Below, one piece after another: positions 40,010-48,082 of a stretch of 64,000 nt of DNA. The translations under genes were made by a program, and so were the position numbers. Below the pieces are notes generated by a model. It worked only from the letters and a program-made list of their open reading frames with translations, made no database searches and had not been told where the DNA came from. Positions within the stretch are counted from its first letter, which is position 1. Each line of letters begins with the position of its first letter. The DNA is from Actinomyces trachealis. GTDB taxonomy: Bacteria; Actinomycetota; Actinomycetes; Actinomycetales; Actinomycetaceae. The DNA lies in the NCBI RefSeq assembly GCF_015711475.1, contig NZ_CP065027.1, positions 2,462,251 through 2,526,250 on the forward strand. The letters are read 5' to 3'.

Positions 40010-41745
40010 GAGTTGCTCGCTTTCATATCCCAGCTATCGACCTGGTTTTGCGCCTCAACAAGCTCCCGGTACATCAGGCAGTGACCGAGCAAGTCTTCAT
40101 GAGTCCCTGCGGCCACAACCTGCCCGTGATCTATCACCACGATCTGATCGGCATCCTTAACACTGTGCAGGCGGTGGGCAATCATGAAAACAGTTTTTCC
40201 TGCCGACAGTTCGGCCAATGCGGCGTTGATAAGTTTTTCATTTTCCCCATCAAGGGCACTGGTTGCTTCATCCAAGATAATGATCGGTGCGTCTTTAAGT
40301 AGGGCGCGCGCGATAGACAAACGCTGCTTCTCGCCACCAGAAAACCTCACCCCGGCCTCGCCAGCCATCGTGTCATAGCCCTCAGGTAGTCCCATGATGA
40401 AATCGTGAATCCGCGCCTGCCGTGCAGCCTGTTCAATCTGTGATTGAGTCGCTTGCGGGTTACCGATGCGGATATTGTCGGCAATACTTAAGTTGAACAA
40501 GAAAACCTCTTGGGAGACCAAAGAGAATAATCGCCCCCACTGCTCGGCACTGGTCTGACGGGCGGAGACGCTCCCCACAGTGATCTGTCCGCTATCAGGT
40601 TCCCAAAAGCCCATGAGGAGGCTCATGAGGGTGGATTTACCACAGCCCGAGGCCCCCACCAAAGCCGTCGTCGTGCCCTGCATCGCCGTGAGATCAACTC
40701 GGCGGCAGACGGGCTGGAACTCATCAGGGTACGTGAAGGTCACATCAGCAAAAACCACATCACCTGCCGGAACCGGAGCCGACTGATGAGGAAACTGCGC
40801 CACGGGCGCGTCAAGAATCGCACCGATAGATTTCATTGCCTGGTTGAACATGAAGAAGTAGTGCTGCAACGTTCCGGACTTAGCGACTGTCGCAGTAAAC
40901 GTCGCAGCCAAGATCATGGCGACGATCATCCGCTCGACAGTGATCATCCCTGCCTCTAGTCGAAGAAGCCCCATAAGCACACTTGCGACGAAACCAGACT
41001 CCATCGACATAGCGATCAAACCCATCGGCACCGAGACACTATTCATCGACTTCGTAACCCACAAGACATAATCCTGCGAAGTTTTGATCGCGTGATCAGT
41101 CTTGGTCTCACTGCGGCCAAAGGCTTTAATCACCGGAATATTAGCCACATATTCAGTCAATGCTTCCTGCATTGTAGTAGTGTAACGCCCCACCACCGCA
41201 AATCCTTGCGCCCACTGGGCTGAAAACGCTTTCTTCAGCAGCCACATCATCGGCAGTCCGATCAACATGGCCAGCCCCACAGCCCAATCCACAACTAGTA
41301 CTGCAATCCCAACCACGATTGGGATCACCGTGACCGCGATAGTCTCCGGCAAGCCATGAGCCAAATACACTTCAACCTGCTCGACATCGTTCTTCATAAC
41401 ATTGGCTAAATCCCCAACCCTGCGCCGCTGGAAAAACCCCAGCGGCACTCGCCGCAGATGTTCCAAGATCCCCAACCGCACTTGCGCCAACGCGCCATAA
41501 GCCACCCGGTGCGACCGCCATACTGCAACAAAGACCACGAACGCTTTCACTGTCAACACCAATGCTGTGATCGCCGCGATCCACCAGATCCAAACCACAT
41601 CAAGCTTGTCCTCCCAGAACAACGACAGTGCAACCACCACCAATACTGGAGGCACTACATCAAGTGACAACGCCACAGCATTGAGCACATTCGGCAGCCA
41701 GGACCGCCGCTGTATCTGTTGGGTCAACTCACTCTGTTTAGCCAT
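40006..41745 (-). CDS. ABC half-transporter (membrane + ATPase), first of a pair
   Basis: 579 residues. Six-helix membrane domain (about 20-310), then ATPase with Walker A GASGCGKST, signature FSGGEKQRLSIARAL and Walker B IIILDEATSALD. ATG 41745 follows AGGTGTGTG. It lies about 100 bases after the TetR gene and overlaps the next ABC gene, forming a TetR-ABC-ABC operon. The TetR protein probably represses it until the substrate is present. Confidence 0.88.
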   Translation of the reverse strand: MAKQSELTQQIQRRSWLPNVLNAVALSLDVVPPVLVVVALSLFWEDKLDVVWIWWIAAITALVLTVKAFVVFVAVWRSHRVAYGALAQVRLGILEHLRRVPLGFFQRRRVGDLANVMKNDVEQVEVYLAHGLPETIAVTVIPIVVGIAVLVVDWAVGLAMLIGLPMMWLLKKAFSAQWAQGFAVVGRYTTTMQEALTEYVANIPVIKAFGRSETKTDHAIKTSQDYVLWVTKSMNSVSVPMGLIAMSMESGFVASVLMGLLRLEAGMITVERMIVAMILAATFTATVAKSGTLQHYFFMFNQAMKSIGAILDAPVAQFPHQSAPVPAGDVVFADVTFTYPDEFQPVCRRVDLTAMQGTTTALVGASGCGKSTLMSLLMGFWEPDSGQITVGSVSARQTSAEQWGRLFSLVSQEVFLFNLSIADNIRIGNPQATQSQIEQAARQARIHDFIMGLPEGYDTMAGEAGVRFSGGEKQRLSIARALLKDAPIIILDEATSALDGENEKLINAALAELSAGKTVFMIAHRLHSVKDADQIVVIDHGQVVAAGTHEDLLGHCLMYRELVEAQNQVDSWDMKASNS

Positions 41746-41847
41746 CACACACCTGCCTGTGAAAACCAAATGCAGATTCGGTTTTGAGGGTAAAAAATTT
41801 TCTCCCCGCCTCGCCCGAGTAGAAGAAACTCACCAGAAAGCAACAAC

Positions 41848-42420
41848 TCACAGCGAGTTCACTCCCTCGTAATAACAGCGCATAATCAAATCCAACAATT
41901 CATGCGCTTGTTCAGGCGACTGATAGTGACGGGCGGCTTCCAATAGGCCTTCCACGAAATTTGATGCCAAAACGTGAGGCAGCAAATCTGGATACTTCTT
42001 GGGGCTTTTCTTCTCCAATTGACGCGCAATGTGGTGCTGCATTGCCGCAACCATCTCACCCTTCGAATTCGCATAGGCCGTGCCCTGACTCTTGTCCATC
42101 ACGATGACAAAAGCTCGATGGTGTTTGAGAAGAAGTTTCATGTAATCATCGGCAATGGCAGCGTAACGTTCATAGGGGGAGCCAACATCAAGCTCTTCTT
42201 CCTGACGCCCAATTTCATCGAAATCCAAAGGCAAGATCTGCACGGTTTCAGCAAACAGATCCTCCTTGTTCTTGAAATAGGAATAGACCAGACTTGTTGA
42301 TACTCCAGCCTGTGCTGCGATGTCACTCAATCGTGCATCCATAAATCCCTTGACGTAGAAGACGTGCTCAGCGGCAGCGACCAGGCGCTCACGCACCTCG
42401 GCCTTCAACACTTGAGGCAT
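41848..42420 (-). CDS. TetR/AcrR-family transcriptional regulator
   Basis: 190 residues. N-terminal TetR HTH (RLVAAAEHVFYVKGFMDARLSDIAAQAGVSTSLVYSYFKNKEDLF) and an all-helical ligand domain. ATG 42420 has AGGAG five bases upstream; the GTG two codons earlier overlaps that site and was rejected. It is the first gene of the inserted cassette and presumably controls the ABC pair and itself. Confidence 0.9.
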   Translation of the reverse strand: MPQVLKAEVRERLVAAAEHVFYVKGFMDARLSDIAAQAGVSTSLVYSYFKNKEDLFAETVQILPLDFDEIGRQEEELDVGSPYERYAAIADDYMKLLLKHHRAFVIVMDKSQGTAYANSKGEMVAAMQHHIARQLEKKSPKKYPDLLPHVLASNFVEGLLEAARHYQSPEQAHELLDLIMRCYYEGVNSL

Positions 42421-42449
42421 CTTCACTCCTAAAACCGAACGACGATTCG

Positions 42450-42478
42450 ATATTGGAGTTTAGCACTACCCAGGTCAA
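42450..42478 (-). promoter_or_regulatory. Promoter of the TetR-ABC operon
   Basis: On the minus strand TTGACC (42478-42473) and CAATAT (42455-42450) are separated by 17 bases, 30 bases upstream of the TetR start codon. It lies inside the cassette, so the cassette brought its own promoter. Confidence 0.55.
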
Positions 42479-42604
42479 CAAGCAAACCGAGCGGGGGCTT
42501 CACCTTTCCAGCCACCCCACCGCGTCCAGTCTCAGGTCAAACGTCTACTTTTAGGCGGCCAGGGTCAGTGACCCGTCTCGCATTATCCGTTCAGGTCGGG
42601 AAAT

Positions 42605-43317
42605 GTTGAGCACGTGCACGCCCTCGTCGCTCACCCCGCGCCCAAAGTGATCGCGCGACAGCCAGTCCACGCTGCGCAGGATGAAGTCGGCGATCTCCAC
42701 CGGCGTGTACACGATACCCAGGGACTTGGCCGTCGCGGGGAAGGCCAGGGAGAAGAACGTCTCGTACAGCTCGGTGATGACCCGCTGCTTGCCCTCGGCG
42801 TTGTCGATGCCCGCGCAGCGCTCACGCACCGAGGCCTAGAAGCCCTCCAGCTGCTGGGTCTCCGCCTAAAGGCTGGCGCCGTCAAGCACGGTGAGCATCC
42901 GGCCCATCACCTGGGCCACAGGGTTCTCGGCACCGAAGTAATAGCCGTCGAACACGGTGTCGGACACCGGCTTGGTCACCAGGTGCTGGGAGAGCATGTC
43001 GATGGCCGAGTCCTCGGTAATCGAGTCATTGAGGTTCGCCCGTAGTGCCGTCAGGAAGGTCTCGAAGTCACCGGCGGCGGGGTCGGCCACCCGCCGCTCC
43101 AGACGGATGCGGTGGCGCGCCGCGATCTGGGCGACATCCTTGGCCCACTGCTCCCAGTAGCGGCGCGAGCCCACCTTCTGTACGAGCCGCGCGTAGATCG
43201 CGTCCTTCCAGTGCCCCAGGGCCTCCAGGTCGAAGCCCGCCTGGACACCCTGGGCCGTCCAGGATCGCGCCGATGCTCTGCTTGCTCACAGTGGGAGAGC
43301 ATACGGGCGCGGCGCAT
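42605..43317 (-). pseudogene. Type ISP restriction-modification enzyme relic, middle part
   Basis: The minus strand reads QAGFDLEALGHWKDAIYARLVQ, then GSRRYWEQWAKDVAQIAARHRIRLE, then ALRANLNDSITEDSAIDMLSQHLVTKPV and AKSLGIVYTPVEIADFILRSVDWL ... DEGVHVL: the region joining helicase and methylase in type ISP enzymes. A frameshift near 43255 and stop codons near 42838 and 42867 break it. The helicase/nuclease half upstream is gone, with only 22 bases left before cca. It continues in the relic at 36180-37890 on the far side of the cassette. Confidence 0.82.
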
Positions 43318-43338
43318 ATCGCGATGTGGCCCAGAACC

Positions 43339-44847
43339 TCAGCCCCGCGCCGCCCACCAGGAGCGCAGGGCCTGCCGGGCTGCCTCCTCGCCGACCGGCC
43401 CCTTCTCCATGCGCAGGTCCATCAGGAAGCGGTAGGCCTGGCCCACCACCGGCCCGGGGCCGACCCCCAACTCAGCCATGATCTGGGAGCCGTCCAGGTC
43501 CGGGCGGATCGCCGCCAGCTCCTCTGCCTGCCGCAGCTGAGCGATGCGCTCCTCCAGGTCGTCGTAGGCGTGGGAAAGCAGGGCGGCCTTGCGCCGGTTG
43601 CGGGTGGTCACGTCCGCGCGGGTGAGTCGATGCAGCCGCTCCAGCAGGGGACCGGCGTCGGTGACGTAGCGGCGTACAGCAGAATCAGTCCACCCGGCGT
43701 CGGCGTAGCCGTGGAAGCGCAGGTGCAGCTCCACCAGGCGGGCCACATCCTTGGTGGTCTGCTTGTCAAAGGTCAGGGCCCGCAGGCGCTTCTTAGTCAT
43801 GCGCGCGCCCACGTGGTCATGCCCGTGGAAGGTGACCGTGCCGTCACGCAGGAAACGTCGCGTGGCAGGCTTGCCGATGTCATGCATGAGGGCAGCCAAA
43901 CGCAGCACCAAGTCGGGGGCGGGTACCGGCCCCTCCGGCCCGGTCTCCTGATCCATGGCCTGATCCAGCACGGTCAGGGTGTGCTCATAGACGTCCTTGT
44001 GGCGCTTGTGCTCGTCCACGGTCTCCTGCAGGGCGGACAGCTCGGGCAGCACAACGTCGCACACGCCGGTGTGCACCATCAGCTCGATACCGCGCCGGGG
44101 CCAGCGGCTCAGCAGCAGTCGCTCCAGCTCGGCACGCACCCGCTCTGCGGAGACGATCTCCAGGCGCCCGGCCATGGCCGTCATGGCGCTCATGACGTCG
44201 GCCTCCACATCAAATCCCAACTGGGCGCAGAAGCGGGCGGCCCGCATGATACGCAAGGGGTCGTCGTCAAAGGACTGCTCAGCGCTGACGGGAGTGCGCA
44301 GCACCCCGGCAGCCAGGTCCGCCAGGCCGCCGCAGGGGTCCACCAGCTCCAGCCCAGGTAGGCGCAACGCCATGGCGTTGATGGTGAAGTCACGGCGGGT
44401 GAGGTCCCCCTCCAGGGTGTCGCCGTAGGCGACCACGGGTTTACGGGAGCCGACCTCGTACTCCTCGCTGCGGTAGGTGGTGACCTCCACCACGACCTTA
44501 CTCTTACGCGCCCCGATGGTGCCGAACTCCTTGCCGATGTCCCAGCAGGCGTCACCCCACCCCTTGAGGATTTCCTCGGTCTGGTCGGGGTGGGCGGAGG
44601 TGGTGCAATCCAGGTCGTGGGGTGCTACGCCTAAGAAGGCGTCACGCACGGGCCCACCGACCAGCGTCAGCTCATGCCCGGCCCGCTCAAAGAGGTGTCC
44701 CAAGGCTGCTAGGGACGGCGGGAGACTGGCCAGGGTGCGGGAGGCGATAGGTGTTAGGCCACGCTCATCAACATTTTTCAAGTCAGTATCCACGTGCGCG
44801 GGCACACGGTGCGGGGGCAGTGCGTTGGGGTGCTGGGTAGAAGTCAT
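43339..44847 (-). CDS. cca: CCA tRNA nucleotidyltransferase
   Basis: 502 residues. Class II nucleotidyltransferase head with LVGGPVRDAFLG and DLDCTT (metal-binding Asp pair), the RRDFTINAMAL motif and the DDPLRIMRAARF motif, followed by an HD domain (LMHDIGKPATRR). It adds or repairs the 3' CCA end of tRNAs. ATG 44847 was chosen as the start nearest the conserved domain; the ribosome-binding site is weak. It neighbours NUDIX, DUF6049 and murJ genes, as in many actinomycetes. Confidence 0.92.
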   Translation of the reverse strand: MTSTQHPNALPPHRVPAHVDTDLKNVDERGLTPIASRTLASLPPSLAALGHLFERAGHELTLVGGPVRDAFLGVAPHDLDCTTSAHPDQTEEILKGWGDACWDIGKEFGTIGARKSKVVVEVTTYRSEEYEVGSRKPVVAYGDTLEGDLTRRDFTINAMALRLPGLELVDPCGGLADLAAGVLRTPVSAEQSFDDDPLRIMRAARFCAQLGFDVEADVMSAMTAMAGRLEIVSAERVRAELERLLLSRWPRRGIELMVHTGVCDVVLPELSALQETVDEHKRHKDVYEHTLTVLDQAMDQETGPEGPVPAPDLVLRLAALMHDIGKPATRRFLRDGTVTFHGHDHVGARMTKKRLRALTFDKQTTKDVARLVELHLRFHGYADAGWTDSAVRRYVTDAGPLLERLHRLTRADVTTRNRRKAALLSHAYDDLEERIAQLRQAEELAAIRPDLDGSQIMAELGVGPGPVVGQAYRFLMDLRMEKGPVGEEAARQALRSWWAARG

Positions 44848-44946
44848 CACAGCCAAGCCTGCCACGGCCCGCGCGCGGGCACGCACCTGACCGAAGTCAC
44901 CCCGCACTAACCGGGCCTTGGGGCCTAGACCGCATAAAGTGTCCCT

Positions 44947-45453
44947 ATGCCAGCTTCACGCATTCACACGCCCCGCGTCGGCTCCGGCCCGCGTCGGCAG
45001 AGTGCGCACGCCCTGCCAGTGGTTGATGAGACCAGTGCTGGTGGCCTGATCGTGGACGTACAGGATGGCCGCGCCTTCACCGCGGTGATCGCCCGTCGGA
45101 ACCGTGGCGGCCGCCTGGAGTGGTGCCTACCGAAGGGCCACCTGGAGGGTGAGGAGACTGCTGAGCAGGCCGCCGTCCGTGAGATCTGTGAGGAGACGGG
45201 CATTTCTGGCCGCGTGCTGCGCCACCTGGCCACCATTGACTACTGGTTCTCGGGGGACTCCCACCGCGTGCACAAGGTGGTGCACCACTTCCTGCTGGAG
45301 GCCACCGGCGGCACCCTGACCACGGAGAACGACCCTGACCATGAGGCGGAGGACGTCGCCTGGGTGGACCTGGATGAGGTGGCCCGGCGCCTGGCGTACC
45401 CCAATGAGCGTAGGATCGTCGCGGCAGCTCGCGAGATCCTCGTGGGGGACTGA
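44947..45453 (+). CDS. NUDIX hydrolase
   Basis: 168 residues. The Nudix box is complete: GHLEGEETAEQAAVREICEETGI, which fits GX5EX7REUXEEXGU. In actinobacteria this gene sits between cca and a DUF6049/murJ pair and probably hydrolyses a nucleoside-diphosphate derivative; the substrate is unknown. Its stop overlaps the next start by one base (TGATG). It is divergent from cca. Confidence 0.9.
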   Translation: MPASRIHTPRVGSGPRRQSAHALPVVDETSAGGLIVDVQDGRAFTAVIARRNRGGRLEWCLPKGHLEGEETAEQAAVREICEETGISGRVLRHLATIDYWFSGDSHRVHKVVHHFLLEATGGTLTTENDPDHEAEDVAWVDLDEVARRLAYPNERRIVAAAREILVGD

Positions 45454-48080
45454 TGGTCGCTGGGACCACCCGCGGTAGGGCCCTCGCCCAGGCGTCAGCT
45501 AAGGCCACCTCATCCTGCCGACGCCGTCGCCGGTCACTGCCAGCGGCGGTTTGGAGCCTGCTGGTGGCGGTGTTCTTGGTGGTGGCCCCCTTCATCACGC
45601 CGCTGCAGGCCTCCGCCGCCCCGGCCGCGCCGCTGCTGGCGCGAACCAGCCTGGAGGTCACGGAAGGCCAAGTGACCACCTCCGTGGACTCACTGGCCCC
45701 AGAGATTATGACTGGCGGGGAGGACTTGGTCATCACCGGCACGATCGCCAACGGCACAGCGACGGCGCTGACGGACCCGGTGCTGGTGGTGCAGGTCCAG
45801 GAATCCACGCCCGTGTCCGTAGAACAGCTCAGCAGCTGGCTGAGCGGCAGCCGCGACACCTACCTGCGGACCGCCCTGATTGAGACCCTGCCGACGACGA
45901 TCAACCCCGGCGCCACCGCAAGCTTCAGCCTCACGGTCCCGGCTGCGAACCTGCCGCTGAGCAACTCCCGCCAGTGGGGGCCCAGGGGAGTGCAAGTGGC
46001 CGTTACCCGGGATCACGTTAGTGTGGCCTCGGACCGCTCCTACCTGCTGCTCCAACAGGCGGACGAAACCCAGCCGACGGGCGTGCTGGTGACCGTGCCG
46101 CTCACGGCCACCCCGGCCGAACTCACGGCCCTAGCCACCCTGGATCAACCGCACTGGACGGCACCCACCCCAGCCGCTACTGCAACACCCGAGGCCACAG
46201 CCTCGCCCCCTGCGAGTTCAGCCGAAAACCCCAGCCCCAGCACTTCTGCCAGCCCAACTGCGAGCCCAACTGCCAACGCGGGGGCCGAAGCCTCTGGGGA
46301 GGCTTCCGGTACCCCCTCCACCGGCTCCACCCAGAAGCCCCAAGCGGCACCCGACCCTTTGCTGGGACTGGTGGCTCGCTGGTCCGCGCAGTTGGAGCTG
46401 GCGCGCCCCGGAGTGGTGTTGGGTGTCGACCCGGCGGTGCTCACCGCCCTCGGAGTGGACCAGGCACAGGCGCAAGCGGAGGCCAAAGCGACCGCTTCAC
46501 CCACGGCCAAGGCCTCTAACGCAGCCCCTGAGGCAGGGGTGGCTGTGACGGCAGCACCCCCTGAGGCCAACCAGACGGCCCAGTCGGAGGCCTCAGCTGA
46601 CCCCACCACGCCCGGTGAAACCACCTCCCCAGCACCCAACACTGATCCAAGCGCCAACCCTAACGTCTCCGCCACTGCCAATGGGGCACCACAACCGACC
46701 GTGGTGGAGCTACTGCGAAACAAGCTCGCCTCGGCGATCAGCGCGGGCGACGTCGTCGCCCTGCCGTGGGCTGACACTGACGAGGCGGGGCTGGCCCACG
46801 TAGGTCAGGCCGACTTGGTCTCCAGCGCCCGTGAGCGCTCTGACGCCTCCACCCTGGCTAAGCTGGGCGGGCGGACAGACACGGCCTGGCCCGCCTCAGC
46901 AACCTTGGACCAGCAGACCGTCAGTGCTCTGCCCGCAAGTGAAAAGATCGTGCTGGCCCCCCCGGGCACGATGACTGTGGCTGAGGACCTGACCTACACG
47001 CCCTCCGGAGTAACCACCTTGGACGGCCGCGTGATGGTCCTAGCGGATATCAGCGCCTCCGCCACCATGCGCGGCTTAATGCCACTGAGCCCCGGCATGA
47101 CGGACCATTCCGCCGGCGTGCTCAGCGAGCTGGACACCCGCCAGCTGTTGCGCGCGCAGACGGCGATCGTCGCCCGGCAGCTGCCCTCACTCAGCCGCGA
47201 CCTGGTGGTCAGCCTGGACCGGGCCACGGCCACTAGCACCGACCCGCAGATGCTGTTACAGCGTGTGGATGCCCTGGTCTCCAGCCCGTGGACCACGCCC
47301 CTGCGCCTGGACGACTTGCCGCAGCACGCCGCCGCCATCGCTCAGGGAACGGGCGACTCACTGATGCACGAGGTGCAACGCCAGCCACTCAGCCCGGCTT
47401 CCACTGAGACCGGTGAACTGTCTGCCGATGACCTAGCTTCCGCCCAAGACTCCGCCGCGGGCCTGGCGAGGGTCGGCTCCACGGTCGCTGACTCTGGCGC
47501 CCTGCTGGGTCAAAGCGGTGATGTGCTGGCCTGGGCCTCGGCAGCAGCCTGGCGCTCCGCCCCCGTGCAGCGCCAGGAGATGCTGGCGCGGGTGGGGTCC
47601 AAGGCCGAGAACCTGCTGGGGGCCTTGAGTGCGCAGCCCTCCTCAACCGTGACTTTGATTAGCGAGCAGGCCAACCTGCCGGTGCGGATCACCTCCAGCT
47701 TGCCGCAGGATGCCACCGTGCAGGTGATGCTGACGTCCTCCTCCACCCGTCTGCAGTCTGATGGGCCAGTGTCAGCCACGATCCCTGCTCGTGGCGACGC
47801 CGTCGTGATGGTGCCAGTCAAGGCGGTTGGTGCCGGTGAGGTGCTGGTGACCATCAACGTGAAGGCCCCGGATGGCTCTGAGGTGGGTGCTCCCGCCACG
47901 GTCCACATGCTGGTACACGCGGAATGGGAGTCACGGGGAACCCGTGTGGTCGCTGTGCTCCTGGTGCTGGCGCTGGTGGTGGGTGTTTTCCGTACCGTGC
48001 GGCGCGGCCGAAGGGGTGGCAACCTTGCGCCAGCCGCCCAAGTTGCCGGGCCCTCCCGGACGACCCTGCGAGAGGACTAG
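45453..48080 (+). CDS. DUF6049 family secreted/membrane protein
   Basis: 875 residues. Basic N-terminus and signal helix (about 30-57), an Ig-like segment (TSVDSLAPEIMTGGEDLVITGTI), a long Ala/Thr/Pro/Ser-rich linker (about 230-420), a globular middle part, and one C-terminal helix (VVAVLLVLALVVGVF) with a basic tail. It occurs next to murJ in actinobacteria, so a role in cell-envelope assembly is inferred. It overlaps the NUDIX gene by one base and precedes murJ by two. Confidence 0.8.
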   Translation: MVAGTTRGRALAQASAKATSSCRRRRRSLPAAVWSLLVAVFLVVAPFITPLQASAAPAAPLLARTSLEVTEGQVTTSVDSLAPEIMTGGEDLVITGTIANGTATALTDPVLVVQVQESTPVSVEQLSSWLSGSRDTYLRTALIETLPTTINPGATASFSLTVPAANLPLSNSRQWGPRGVQVAVTRDHVSVASDRSYLLLQQADETQPTGVLVTVPLTATPAELTALATLDQPHWTAPTPAATATPEATASPPASSAENPSPSTSASPTASPTANAGAEASGEASGTPSTGSTQKPQAAPDPLLGLVARWSAQLELARPGVVLGVDPAVLTALGVDQAQAQAEAKATASPTAKASNAAPEAGVAVTAAPPEANQTAQSEASADPTTPGETTSPAPNTDPSANPNVSATANGAPQPTVVELLRNKLASAISAGDVVALPWADTDEAGLAHVGQADLVSSARERSDASTLAKLGGRTDTAWPASATLDQQTVSALPASEKIVLAPPGTMTVAEDLTYTPSGVTTLDGRVMVLADISASATMRGLMPLSPGMTDHSAGVLSELDTRQLLRAQTAIVARQLPSLSRDLVVSLDRATATSTDPQMLLQRVDALVSSPWTTPLRLDDLPQHAAAIAQGTGDSLMHEVQRQPLSPASTETGELSADDLASAQDSAAGLARVGSTVADSGALLGQSGDVLAWASAAAWRSAPVQRQEMLARVGSKAENLLGALSAQPSSTVTLISEQANLPVRITSSLPQDATVQVMLTSSSTRLQSDGPVSATIPARGDAVVMVPVKAVGAGEVLVTINVKAPDGSEVGAPATVHMLVHAEWESRGTRVVAVLLVLALVVGVFRTVRRGRRGGNLAPAAQVAGPSRTTLRED

Positions 48081-48082
48081 GC

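Larger units (their letters stand above)
37891..42604. mobile_element. Lower-GC transporter cassette inserted in the ISP restriction gene
   Basis: The restriction gene is cut between the codons for HVL (right part, ends 42608) and DPFTG (left part, begins 37890), which are adjacent in intact ISP enzymes. The 4.7 kb between them carries a TetR regulator, two ABC half-transporters and an ECF-ATPase relic. Its GC content is near 50 %, well below the surroundings. No transposase or clear target duplication is visible, so the mechanism is unknown. The right end (42541-42600) contains GTCTACTTTT and a GGGTCAGTGACCC palindrome that may be the end of a lost insertion sequence. Confidence 0.65.

Noticed and set aside
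42541..42604. A complete insertion sequence at the right cassette end
   Set aside because: Only IS-end-like short motifs are visible; there is no transposase gene and no verified inverted-repeat partner on the left.
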